A program made the position numbers and the translations under genes. The notes beneath the pieces were generated by a model, which was not told the DNA's origin, did no database searches, and worked only from the letters and a program-made list of their open reading frames with translations. From contig JAGXBH010000001.1 in NCBI GenBank assembly GCA_018971185.1, positions 1-64,000 on the forward strand: DNA of 64,000 nt, read 5' to 3'. The DNA is from Acidobacteriota bacterium. GTDB taxonomy: Bacteria > Actinomycetota > Acidimicrobiia > Acidimicrobiales > RAAP-2. Positions 55,691 through 63,941 of the stretch are shown piece by piece; position 1 is the stretch's first letter, and each line of letters begins with the position of its first letter.

Positions 55691-56464
55691 CTACGTCAGC
55701 CCGGACTCACTCGCCGGAATCTCGAGGTATCTCACGGCGTCGCGCCAGGTGAACACCGCGCCGTTGCTCGAGGACGAGCAGGCGACCTCGAAGATCTCGG
55801 TCAATGAGGGTCCGTCGAGGGTGCGCGAGGCGAAGCCCGTCCCGCTCACCAGCTCGCTCGGACAGCCCCGCCACCCCCTCAGGGGGTTCGAGAGGATGTT
55901 GTCACGATGGCCCCAGCAGCCACTCGCCCCGACTTTGGCACAGTCGACGTTGCGAAAGATGTACTGCGGCGGGGGGCCGTCGTCGTACATCCACCCGAAG
56001 TCGGCGAAGTACGCGTACTGACCCAGCGACGTCGGCGCACTCGACCAGATCGACGAGTACGCCTGGGTGTCATCGGTGGGGTCTTGATCGCGCCGCGCGG
56101 CGACGGTAGCGAGGGCGTCGAGCCGTCGCGTCATCGCCATGGCGGGATACAGACCCCGCGTGGTGCGCTCCAGGTTGGAGATCACGAAGACCTGCTCGGG
56201 AACGCTCAGACGAGCGAAACGCGTCACGCTGAATTGCAACGGTGCGAGCCCCTCCTCGGAGTGACGCGCGGCGTCGATCGCCCTCAGGACTTGATTGACG
56301 TTCACGAGTCGAAAGTTGGCGACCGGCTCGTGCGGCGGGAGGATCCGGTGGACGGTGGTCGCGGCCCCCACTCGAGCCCCACGATTCGCCCAGCCGACGA
56401 CCATCAACGCGACCAGCGACCAGACGACTATCCGCGAGAGCATCGAGTTTCGCGTCAACGACAT
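55691..56464 (-). CDS. Secreted CAP/SCP-like domain protein
   Basis: ATG at 56464 gives 257 aa. A signal or anchor helix (about 10-27) is followed by a CAP-like domain: VNQVLRAIDAARHSEEGLAPL as the first helix, FVISNLERTTRGLYPAM, ADFGWMYDDG, and SGCWGHRDNIL as the CAP2-type motif. Two further Cys near the C-terminus may form a disulfide. Several canonical CAP residues are altered, so it may be a divergent member. It converges with the metal ATPase gene and shows no operon partner. Confidence 0.65.
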   Translation of the reverse strand: MSLTRNSMLSRIVVWSLVALMVVGWANRGARVGAATTVHRILPPHEPVANFRLVNVNQVLRAIDAARHSEEGLAPLQFSVTRFARLSVPEQVFVISNLERTTRGLYPAMAMTRRLDALATVAARRDQDPTDDTQAYSSIWSSAPTSLGQYAYFADFGWMYDDGPPPQYIFRNVDCAKVGASGCWGHRDNILSNPLRGWRGCPSELVSGTGFASRTLDGPSLTEIFEVACSSSSNGAVFTWRDAVRYLEIPASESGLT

Positions 56465-56595
56465 CACGCACCACGGTAGCAACGTCCTAGGAGAACGCTC
56501 ACAATCGAGGGCCGACGAGGGCACTCATGACGTGGCGATGAGATGGATCATGCCAGCACGTCACATGAAGGCGCACCCGCACTTCGACGGAGCGT

Positions 56596-56672
56596 TGGTG
56601 GGGCTAGTAAGAATCGAACTTACGACCTCGTCATTATCAGTGACGCGCTCTAACCGACTGAGCTATAGCCCC
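56596..56672 (-). tRNA. tRNA-Ile (anticodon GAT), CCA encoded
   Basis: Acceptor strands GGGGCTA and TAGCCCC pair fully. The anticodon loop CTGATAA gives anticodon GAT. CCA is encoded at 56596-56598. A -10-like TAGATT on the minus strand (56684-56689) lies 11 nt upstream. It is not part of an rRNA operon here. Confidence 0.96.
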
Positions 56673-56756
56673 TAGGGCTCACCAATCTACCTCATCGGCC
56701 GGACTCGCCCATCTCCTCGAGACCTCGCCCGCCGTGAGGAACATCGGGGAAAGGGG

Positions 56757-56762
56757 CAGACT
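56757..56762 (+). promoter_or_regulatory. -10-like element of the 56.8-59.6 kb operon (CAGACT)
   Basis: CAGACT ends 6 nt before the ATG at 56769, the first gene of a translationally coupled three-gene unit. The same CAGACT-6-nt arrangement is used by sixA. Confidence 0.4.
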
Positions 56763-56768
56763 GTAGGG

Positions 56769-57380
56769 ATGATTGATCCCCGATTCGTCTACGTGGCGAT
56801 CGCCTTATCGGTCCTGGGCACGGCGTCCTACGTCCTCGACACCCTTCGTGGGACGACGTCACCGCACCGCGTGACCTGGGGACTCTGGGCCGTCGAGGGC
56901 GTCCTGGCCTTCGTCGTCGAGATCCAGCAACACGTGGGGCTCGCCTCCCTCATGACCCTCGCCCTGGGTCTCATGCCGTTGGTGGTGTTCTTCGCGTCAT
57001 TCCTCAATCGTCACGCCGTCTGGCGAGTGGACAAGCTGGACGTGGTGTGCGGCGCGCTCTCGGTGGTGGGCCTGGTGTTCTGGGCTCTGGTCCACGAGCC
57101 GACAGTGGCGCTGGTGTCCTTCGTGGCGGCCGACTTCGTGGCGGCGTTGCCGACCTATCGCAAGTCGTGGCGAGCGCCCGAGAGCGAGACACCCCGGGCC
57201 TTTGTCCTGGGTGCGTTCAACACGGGTATTACGCTCTTGACACTGAAGAGTCTCACCACCGCGGGGGTCCTGTTCCCAGGAGTCATCATGCTGACCGACA
57301 CCGTCTTGAGCGTGATGATCCTGACGCGCCTCGGTCCCCGGTTCACCCAGCGGACTACCTCGAAGGAGTCGATAGCGTGA
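56769..57380 (+). CDS. Multi-TM membrane protein, PQ-loop-like, unknown function
   Basis: This 203-aa protein has about seven hydrophobic segments. RVTWGLWAVEG near residue 34 and ALPTYRKSWRAPESE near 128 resemble the conserved turns of PQ-loop/MtN3-like carriers, with internal two-fold symmetry by eye. I cannot assign a substrate. Its TGA overlaps the GTG of the next gene (GTGA), so it is coupled to the DUF2252 gene. Confidence 0.6.
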   Translation: MIDPRFVYVAIALSVLGTASYVLDTLRGTTSPHRVTWGLWAVEGVLAFVVEIQQHVGLASLMTLALGLMPLVVFFASFLNRHAVWRVDKLDVVCGALSVVGLVFWALVHEPTVALVSFVAADFVAALPTYRKSWRAPESETPRAFVLGAFNTGITLLTLKSLTTAGVLFPGVIMLTDTVLSVMILTRLGPRFTQRTTSKESIA

Positions 57381-58756
57381 AGAAGGTCAATCAGACGACC
57401 GTGGCCCAGCGACGCCTGGAGGGCCGCGGCGGGCGCTTCCTCACCTCGCGGGGAAGCCTGGCCGCCCTGGCCGACCGACCCGAGGGATACGACGTGGTGG
57501 AGCGACTCGCTCAATCACGTGAGGACGAGGTGCATTCCCTCGCCGCGTTGCGCTGGCGACGGATGCTCGAGAGCCCGCTCTCGTTCCTGCGCGGCGCTGC
57601 CCTGGTCATGGCCGAAGACCTGGCGCGAGGCCCTTCGGCGCCCCTCACCCTGCAGATCTGCGGTGACGCCCATCTCATGAACTTCGGGGTGTTCGCCTCA
57701 CCTGAGCGCCGCCTCGTCTTCGACCTGACCGACTTCGACGAGACCGACGTGGGTCCCTTCGAATGGGATGTCAAGCGTCTGGTCACCTCCGTCGTGATCG
57801 CGGGCGACAGCATTGGGTTACGCCACGGGGCGCAGGAGAAGTTAGCGCGGTCCGTGGCCCGAGAATACCGCGTGGCGATGCGGCGCTTCGCCGAGGAGAC
57901 CCGTCTCGACGTCTGGTACTCGTCGCTCACGACATCGTCACTCATGCAGGACCTGCGCGGCGCGTTCGCCGACGTGACGCGTCGACGGATCGACGACGTC
58001 CTGCACCACCTTCGCGGGACCGATGACCGGAGGGCGTATCAGCGTTTCGTCACGGGTGGCGAGGAGCCGCGGATCGTCGACGACCCCCCGCACTTCACGC
58101 ACCTCGAGGGTACCGACGAGACGGGCATCACCACCGAGGCCATCCTCGGGGTGGTCGCGAACTACGACGCCACCCTGGCGACCGATCGACAACTCCTTCT
58201 AAGCCAGTTCACCCCGGTCGACGTCGCGCGCCACGTGGTGGGCGTGGGTTCGGTCGGCTCGGAGTGCTTCGCGGTGCTACTCAGCGGGCGCGATCACCGC
58301 GACACTTTCTTCCTCCAGATCAAGGAGGCTCACGCGTCGGTGGTGGCGCGCGCCCGCGAGCGCGACGCCGCGCAGGACCCCGCGGCTCGCGTCGTCCACG
58401 GCCAGCGCGTGATGCAAGTGACCCCCGACGCCTTTCTCGGGTGGGGAACGGTCCACGTGGACGAACGTGAGCGCAGCTTCTACGTGCGTCAGCTCTACGA
58501 CCACCGTGCGAGCATCGACGTCTCGCGACTCGACGACGGCCTGCTCGAGGCGTACGGCCGGGTGTGCGCCTGGACCTTGGCACGCGCGCACGCGCGCTCG
58601 GGGACCTCGGCGCAGATCGCCGGGTACATCGGTGGCAGTCCGCGCTTCGACGAGGCCATCTCGGATTTCGCCCAGGCCTATCGCGAACGCAACGCGCGCG
58701 ACTACCGGGCCCTGCACGACGCGGTCGTCCAAGGGCGTATCAACATCGAGCACTGA
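57377..58756 (+). CDS. DUF2252 family protein (kinase-like fold)
   Basis: GTG at 57377, overlapping the upstream stop, gives 459 aa with AAGGAG upstream. It starts with a basic stretch, then RGAALVMAEDL, LQICGDAHLMNFG and VFDLTDFDETDVGPFEWDVKRL, the DUF2252 hallmarks that resemble aminoglycoside-phosphotransferase catalytic segments (GDxHxxN and DFD). QIKEAHASVV and CAWTLARAHARSG follow. The family is conserved in actinobacteria without a proven reaction. Coupled genes on both sides suggest a shared role with the membrane protein and CtaG. Confidence 0.9.
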   Translation: MKKVNQTTVAQRRLEGRGGRFLTSRGSLAALADRPEGYDVVERLAQSREDEVHSLAALRWRRMLESPLSFLRGAALVMAEDLARGPSAPLTLQICGDAHLMNFGVFASPERRLVFDLTDFDETDVGPFEWDVKRLVTSVVIAGDSIGLRHGAQEKLARSVAREYRVAMRRFAEETRLDVWYSSLTTSSLMQDLRGAFADVTRRRIDDVLHHLRGTDDRRAYQRFVTGGEEPRIVDDPPHFTHLEGTDETGITTEAILGVVANYDATLATDRQLLLSQFTPVDVARHVVGVGSVGSECFAVLLSGRDHRDTFFLQIKEAHASVVARARERDAAQDPAARVVHGQRVMQVTPDAFLGWGTVHVDERERSFYVRQLYDHRASIDVSRLDDGLLEAYGRVCAWTLARAHARSGTSAQIAGYIGGSPRFDEAISDFAQAYRERNARDYRALHDAVVQGRINIEH

Positions 58757-58757
58757 C

Positions 58758-59606
58758 GTGCCGCCCTTCGATCCGCACCCCGCGTGGATGGCGGTCATGG
58801 CGGTGCTGGGCGGCGCCCACGTCTGGTGGGTGCGCGATCGTCGACTACGCCGGCGCGCGCTGGGGGGGTGGCTAACCCTGGGCCTCGTGGTGCTGTGGCC
58901 GGTGGGGGACCTCGCGGCATCGGTCTCGCTGAGCGTGGCCACCGTGCAACGCCTCGTCATCATGCTGGGCGTCGCACCCCTCTTCGTCAAGAGCCTCTCG
59001 ACGCGACGACTGGTGACCCTGACGCGACCGGCACTGGCGGACGCCCTCGCACGTCGACTGGCGCACCCCGCCCTCGCGATGGCCGTCGTGACCATCGTCG
59101 GCACGCTCACTCTGTCGACCCCGATCGTCGACGAGGGGGCGCACAATCAGTGGATTCGTGCCGCGACCCTCATAGCCGTCGTGGTCTGCGGCATCATCCT
59201 GTGGGTCCCGGCCCTCGGCGTGATGCCCGGCGCACGACGACTCTCACCGATCGCTCGAGCGGCATACGTGTTCGTGTCCTCCCTCGTCGTGACCAGCCTC
59301 TCCTTCGTGTGGATCTTCGCCCGCCATCCCCTCTACCCCGCCCTGCACGACCAGAAGTCCTTGCTGGGCATGACGCCACTGTTCGACCAGCAACTCGCCG
59401 GCTTCGTCGCCAAGATCGGGAGCTACGCCCCCATGTGGGCGGTGGCGTTCACGATCTTCGCGCGCGCCGACGAGGCCGGCGTCGGCGTCGAGGAGTCACC
59501 CCTGCACTGGGCGGACGTGGAACGCCAGCTCCTGCGCGTCGATCGAGCGCGCGAGCGCACCACCCGACACGCACGTCGCCGAGGGGTTCGACCCGACGGC
59601 GAGTAG
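58758..59606 (+). CDS. ctaG: Cytochrome c oxidase assembly protein (caa3-type CtaG)
   Basis: GTG at 58758, one base after the DUF2252 stop, gives 282 aa. It is a seven-TM CtaG_caa3 (PF09678) type: LWPVGDLA, LTRPALADALARRLAHP, HNQWIRAATL, VPALGVMPGARRLSP and TPLFDQQLAGFVAKIG. This family aids assembly of aa3/caa3 oxidase, probably the CuB centre, and is unrelated to the Cox11-type CtaG. The tail is basic and cytoplasmic. A -10-like TAGAAT for tRNA-Ala overlaps its stop codon. Confidence 0.85.
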   Translation: MPPFDPHPAWMAVMAVLGGAHVWWVRDRRLRRRALGGWLTLGLVVLWPVGDLAASVSLSVATVQRLVIMLGVAPLFVKSLSTRRLVTLTRPALADALARRLAHPALAMAVVTIVGTLTLSTPIVDEGAHNQWIRAATLIAVVVCGIILWVPALGVMPGARRLSPIARAAYVFVSSLVVTSLSFVWIFARHPLYPALHDQKSLLGMTPLFDQQLAGFVAKIGSYAPMWAVAFTIFARADEAGVGVEESPLHWADVERQLLRVDRARERTTRHARRRGVRPDGE

Positions 59607-59619
59607 AATGGCGTACGAA

Positions 59620-59695
59620 GGGGATGTAGCTCAGTTGGTAGAGCGCGGGCTTTGCAAGCCTGAGGTCGTGGGTTCGAACCCCATCGTCTCCACCA
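59620..59695 (+). tRNA. tRNA-Ala (anticodon TGC), CCA encoded
   Basis: Acceptor strands GGGGATG and CGTCTCC pair with G-T wobbles. The anticodon loop TTTGCAA gives anticodon TGC. The T loop is TTCGAAC and CCA is encoded at 59693-59695. TAGAAT at 59604-59609 is a likely -10 inside the end of ctaG. Confidence 0.96.
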
Positions 59696-59769
59696 CTCGT
59701 CGCGTCATCTGACGTCCTCCACGACGAGCGGCCCGCGCCGCAGTCCTATGACCACGACGAATCGCGAGG

Positions 59770-60072
59770 TCACCCCAATGCCGGCGCCGCGTTGATGCGG
59801 CGTCGGCACATCTCGGTCCAACCGGCGCACCACAGCGAGAGGACCGCACTGGCACTGCCGAGCCACGACCAGGTGCTCGCGCGCACGTCGAGCAGCACCG
59901 CGATGATCCCCATCTCGATGCTGATCGTGACGATCAGACTGAGTGCGTAGGGGGCATATTCACGCGCCGCTTGGTTGATGCGGGGCGACTCAGCGCGACG
60001 TCCGGACCAGAAGACGCGCAGGACGGCGCGCTTCTCGTTGAACGAGCAGCTCCGGTAGGTCGCCAACGCCAT
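59770..60072 (-). CDS. Small two-TM membrane protein, unknown function
   Basis: ATG at 60072 gives 100 aa (a GTG three bases earlier is possible). A basic N-terminal stretch is followed by two hydrophobic segments (about 44-62 and 68-85) and a short tail RRRINAAPALG. TACGAT lies 5-8 nt upstream of the possible starts. No family is recognised. It is divergent from the S51 gene. Confidence 0.6.
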   Translation of the reverse strand: MALATYRSCSFNEKRAVLRVFWSGRRAESPRINQAAREYAPYALSLIVTISIEMGIIAVLLDVRASTWSWLGSASAVLSLWCAGWTEMCRRRINAAPALG

Positions 60073-60171
60073 CACCGGCCATCGTATCGACGCGGTCGTA
60101 CCGACGCCGCCCGCGAGCAGTTACCGTGGCGGGAGTGATATTGACGACGGGTGCGAGGCGGGAGGACGGGC

Positions 60172-60900
60172 GTGGGCTCTGATCAGGCGGGTCCGATCGC
60201 TCTAGTGGGTTCCGGGGAGTACCTCCCCGTGATGACCGAGTTCGAGGCGGGGCTCATCGCCGGGCGCTCCCCGCGCTACGTGCAGATCGCGACCGCGGCG
60301 GTACCCGACGGACCCGCGACCCTCGAACGCTGGCACCAGCTGGGCGTGGCGCAGGCCGAGCGCATCGGCGTCACCCCGGTCACCGTCCCGGTGGCGACGC
60401 GCGATGACGCCAACGACCCCGACGTCGTGCGCCTGCTCGACGACGCGGGACTGATTTACCTCTCGGGGGGCAACCCCAACTTCCTGGCGCAGACCTTGCG
60501 CGATACGGCGCTGTGGAGGGCCATCGAGCACCAGTGGCGCGGCGGCGCGGCGTTAGCCGGTTGCAGCGCGGGGGCGATGGTGATGGCGGCCTGGGTGCCC
60601 ACCATCCGCCATCCGCGCGAGGGCGGGACGCCCGGCCTCGGGCTCCTCTCCCATCTGCGGGTCATCCCGCACTTCGACGCCTTCGTCAAGCGCATGCCCG
60701 ACGTGGCCACCCGTTTCCTCGTCGGACGCGACGAGCGGGTCACGGTGGTGGGCGTTGACGAGGAGACGGCGATCGTGGGCGGCCCCGAGGAATGGGTGGT
60801 CCACGGTTCGAGCTCGGCGTGGATCCTCCAGGGTGCCCAGCGTCAGGAGTACCGTGCGGGTCAAACGCTACGCACACCCCTCGTCGAGCAGCGAGCCTAG
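60172..60900 (+). CDS. Peptidase S51 family protein (cyanophycinase-like)
   Basis: GTG at 60172 with GGAGGA upstream gives 242 aa. The class I glutamine-amidotransferase-like fold shows VGSGEYLPVM, LIYLSGGNPNFL, the nucleophile elbow LAGCSAGAMVMAA with the catalytic Ser, and GLGLLSHLRVIPHFDAF. The family includes cyanophycinase and Asp-dipeptidase PepE; substrate here is unknown. The amidase gene starts directly after its stop, so the two likely form an operon. A degenerate paralogue is at 23.4 kb. Confidence 0.88.
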   Translation: MGSDQAGPIALVGSGEYLPVMTEFEAGLIAGRSPRYVQIATAAVPDGPATLERWHQLGVAQAERIGVTPVTVPVATRDDANDPDVVRLLDDAGLIYLSGGNPNFLAQTLRDTALWRAIEHQWRGGAALAGCSAGAMVMAAWVPTIRHPREGGTPGLGLLSHLRVIPHFDAFVKRMPDVATRFLVGRDERVTVVGVDEETAIVGGPEEWVVHGSSSAWILQGAQRQEYRAGQTLRTPLVEQRA

Positions 60901-62370
60901 GTGAGCATGAGGAACGACCCACACCCCGCGAGCGCCGACGTGGCGTCGGCGAGCGTCGGCGAGCTACGCGCCCGCCTCGAGCGCGGCGAGGTCACTTCGC
61001 GCGAGCTCGTGGAGGTCTTTCGCCAGCGCGCGCACCACCTCGACTCCACGGGCGACGACGCGCTTCGCAGTGTGGCCGCCTGGGCCGGCGACGCCGAGGG
61101 GGTCGCCGACGAACTCGACGGCGCGCGAACCCGCGGCGAGTCGCGCGGCGCGTTGCACGGCCTACCGGTGCTGATCAAGGACAACATCGAGGCGCGCGGG
61201 CTCCCGGGCGTCGCGGGCTCCACCGCGTTGCAGGGTCGCCCCACGCGCGACGCGCAGTTGGTGACGCGACTGCGCGAGGCGGGGGCCATCGTGATGGGCG
61301 CCACCAACCTCAGCCAGTGGGCCAACATCCGCTCGCCCCATTCGACCAGTGGCTACTCGGCGAGCGGCGGACTGGTGGGGAACCCCTGGGCCCTGGACCG
61401 CTCGGCCGGGGGGTCCTCGTCGGGCTCGGGAGCCGCGGTGGCGGCGGGCCTAAGTCCCTGGAGCGTCGGCACCGAGACCGACGGCTCCATCACCTGTCCC
61501 GCCTCACTCAACGGTGTCGCCGGTCTCAAGCCCACGGTGGGCAACGTCTCGCGCGACGGCGTCGTCCCGATCAGTCACTCCCAGGACAGCCCGGGCCCCA
61601 TGGCGCGTTGCGTGGACGACGTCGCCCTCCTCTACGGGGTGCTGTCGGGTACCGCGGACACCGCACCACATGGCACGCGTCTGGTCGAGGCGCGCAACTG
61701 GCGCACCGGCCACCGCGACACCGACGCGCACTTCGACGTCGTGATGGGGCTGCTGCGCAGCGAAGGACTCGAGATCGGCGGCCGCGACGCGGCGTTGCCC
61801 GGACCCGGCGACTACGACGACGAACTGACGGTGATGCTCAGCGAGCTGGTCGACGACATGGACGCCTACCTCAGCGCGCGTCCGGGTGAGGGCGTGAGGT
61901 CGCTGGCCGACGTGGTCGAGTTCGAGGACCGCTTCGCCGAGGTCGAGCAGCGCTACTTCGGCCACGAGTTCTTCGTGCGCGCCCTCGCCAGCGGCGGGTG
62001 CGCCTCCGCCGATTACGGGGCGGCGCGTGAGCGCAACCTGCGCTGGGCGCGCGACCTGTGCCTGCGCGCGGTGCTGGAGGACTACGACGTCGTCCTGGCT
62101 CCCGCGTACGGGCCCGCGTGGAAGAGCGACCTGGTCAACGGTGACAACGCCAAGTACGTCTCCCCGTCGATCATGGCGGCGGCGGTCGCGGGCTGGCCGA
62201 TCATCTCGGTGCCCATGGGACTCGTCGACGGCCTCCCAGTGGGTCTGACCCTCGCCGGACGACCGCACAGTGAGTGGACGCTCCTCGCGGCCGCTCGCCA
62301 GGTGGAGGAGGCGCTGTCGCGACACGAGGTCGTGACGCCTCCCACCTGGCGAGCGGCCGGTCGAGGCTAA
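60901..62370 (+). CDS. Amidase signature family enzyme
   Basis: GTG at 60901 follows the S51 stop directly and gives 489 aa; ATG at 60907 is equally possible. The catalytic Lys lies in VLIKDNIEARG, the cis-Ser in AGGSSSGSGAAVAAG and the nucleophile Ser in TETDGSITCPAS, the full amidase triad. It hydrolyses amides or acts in tRNA amidation; it lacks GatA context (no gatB/C), so a metabolic amidase is more likely. It abuts the cytochrome operon stop to stop. Confidence 0.93.
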   Translation: MSMRNDPHPASADVASASVGELRARLERGEVTSRELVEVFRQRAHHLDSTGDDALRSVAAWAGDAEGVADELDGARTRGESRGALHGLPVLIKDNIEARGLPGVAGSTALQGRPTRDAQLVTRLREAGAIVMGATNLSQWANIRSPHSTSGYSASGGLVGNPWALDRSAGGSSSGSGAAVAAGLSPWSVGTETDGSITCPASLNGVAGLKPTVGNVSRDGVVPISHSQDSPGPMARCVDDVALLYGVLSGTADTAPHGTRLVEARNWRTGHRDTDAHFDVVMGLLRSEGLEIGGRDAALPGPGDYDDELTVMLSELVDDMDAYLSARPGEGVRSLADVVEFEDRFAEVEQRYFGHEFFVRALASGGCASADYGAARERNLRWARDLCLRAVLEDYDVVLAPAYGPAWKSDLVNGDNAKYVSPSIMAAAVAGWPIISVPMGLVDGLPVGLTLAGRPHSEWTLLAAARQVEEALSRHEVVTPPTWRAAGRG

Positions 62371-63318
62371 CTAGGCCTGCCGGGCGTAGTGCTCGCGCCA
62401 GATGATGCGGTAGATCTTCAAGCGCCGCGGTACGGACCGCAACCCCGGGATGAAGGGCAGCAGCACGAGTAGTGCCGTGAGGATCATCATCGTGCCCCAC
62501 ACCAGGAAGTCGCCGCTCGCACTCGTGTTGTACGGCGAGATCTGGTACCAGAAGGTGTAGAGCCACAGCCAGGCCTGACCCGGGTACTGTCCCGTCTCGT
62601 TCATCATGCCCCACTGGTCGCCGGCGAGGTGCTGCTTGCTCGCCAGACCCGCGAAATAGGTCCCGTCGGAGATGAACAGCAGCGGCTTGGTGTAGTTCGT
62701 GGTGTAGAAGCCGTTCTGGGCGATCAACGCCTGGTCCAGCGCCCCGCTGCGCGCCATCTGGGTCTCGTAGCTCAGCAGGACCGGTATCGGTCCGGCCGCC
62801 GTGGTCGGGAGGTGGACCTGGCCGTTGGAGTAGGTCAGCTTCGCCTCCACCTTGGCGTAGGCGGCGCCCCAGGCGCTCTGGGTGGCGCTCGAGGCGGACT
62901 TCCACTCGTTGAGCGCCGCCGTCAACCGGGGCTGGGCCGGCTGGTCGGACAACGGGTTGATGACGAAGTCATTGGTCGTGTTGATAGGGATGTGCACGCC
63001 GACCCAGTGCTCGGGCGCCAAGAATCCCCAGTGCTGGGCGGTGCCGTTGTTGTTGTACGGCGCACCGTAGCCGGCCACTGCCGACGTGCCGGTGAGCTCG
63101 TCACCCGCGGTCTGGGCGAAGTCGACGGTATCGGCGTTGGACCAAGTCTTGATGGTGATCGCCTTCTCGTCGGGCGAGCTGAACACTAGGGCCAGCGCGG
63201 CCGTGAGGATCAGCACGACCAGGACGGCGATGGCGCCCTCCTTGATGATGTCGTAGGGGACGTAGGCGCCCTTGTACTCGGGCGCGTCGACGTCGGGTCG
63301 AAAGGCCTTCTTCGTCAT
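62371..63318 (-). CDS. Cytochrome b6-type complex partner with large extracytoplasmic domain
   Basis: This 315-aa protein occupies the subunit IV position of a b6f-type operon. It has TM1 (about 28-46), then about 220 extracytoplasmic residues (GYGAPYNNNG, IPVLLSYETQMARSGALDQ, NYTKPLLFISDGTYF, GMMNETGQYPGQAWLW), then one TM (272-291) and a basic tail. Normal subunit IV is about 160 aa with three TM and a PEWY quinol-site motif, which I do not see. The ATG overlaps the cytochrome b6 stop by 4 bp. Role in quinol oxidation is inferred from context only. Confidence 0.7.
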   Translation of the reverse strand: MTKKAFRPDVDAPEYKGAYVPYDIIKEGAIAVLVVLILTAALALVFSSPDEKAITIKTWSNADTVDFAQTAGDELTGTSAVAGYGAPYNNNGTAQHWGFLAPEHWVGVHIPINTTNDFVINPLSDQPAQPRLTAALNEWKSASSATQSAWGAAYAKVEAKLTYSNGQVHLPTTAAGPIPVLLSYETQMARSGALDQALIAQNGFYTTNYTKPLLFISDGTYFAGLASKQHLAGDQWGMMNETGQYPGQAWLWLYTFWYQISPYNTSASGDFLVWGTMMILTALLVLLPFIPGLRSVPRRLKIYRIIWREHYARQA

Positions 63319-63941
63319 GCCGACACCTCCGTCGTCTCCTCGAAGGGGGGTACGACGCCCTTCACTCGGACCATGATCACGTGCAGACCGGTCAGAACGA
63401 CCGCGGCCAGGGGCAGGAGAACGATGTGCCACATCAGCATCTGGCCGAGGTTGAGCACGTTGAAGAACGCACCGCCGCCCGTCGCATTGATCCCGTCCTT
63501 GGCCTGGGTCGAGATCCACTGCGAGTCGAAGTTGGTCTGACTCACGTAGCCGGTGAAGCCGGCCAGGATAGACGCGAGGAACGTCACGCCACCGGTGACC
63601 CAGGTCATCGAGCGTCCACCGCGCCAGGCCGCCATGGAGAACTTGCCCCACAGGTGCACCACCATCGCGAAGAAGAAGATCTCAACGCTCCACAGGTGCA
63701 TGGAGTTGATGAAGTGTCCGAGGGACGAGGAGTGCCACCACTGGGGACCGTCGAGGGCCAGGATGGTCCCCGTCAGGATCACGATGCCGAGGGCGGCCAT
63801 CGTGGTGACGCCGAAGACGTAGATCCACGAGGCCACGTAGGCCGGCTGGGTATCGGGCAACAATTTCTCCGGTGGGAGCTTCTCCACCACCCGGTGGCGC
63901 AGACGCGACGTCCACTGGCGCTCGATCTGGGCGTTGCTCAT
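63315..63941 (-). CDS. Cytochrome b6-type subunit of quinol:cytochrome c oxidoreductase
   Basis: This 208-aa, four-TM protein is the N-terminal cytochrome b half. Heme ligands are His82 and His96 (13 residues between) in TM2 and His172 and His187 (14 between) in TM4; the 14-residue spacing and short length are b6-like, not mitochondrial b. GSVSQTNF-type loop GYVSQTNFDSQW follows TM3. It transfers electrons from menaquinol to the high-potential chain. Its ATG overlaps the stop of the upstream partial gene (AAATGA) and its stop overlaps the next gene, so three genes are coupled. Confidence 0.9.
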   Translation of the reverse strand: MSNAQIERQWTSRLRHRVVEKLPPEKLLPDTQPAYVASWIYVFGVTTMAALGIVILTGTILALDGPQWWHSSSLGHFINSMHLWSVEIFFFAMVVHLWGKFSMAAWRGGRSMTWVTGGVTFLASILAGFTGYVSQTNFDSQWISTQAKDGINATGGGAFFNVLNLGQMLMWHIVLLPLAAVVLTGLHVIMVRVKGVVPPFEETTEVSA

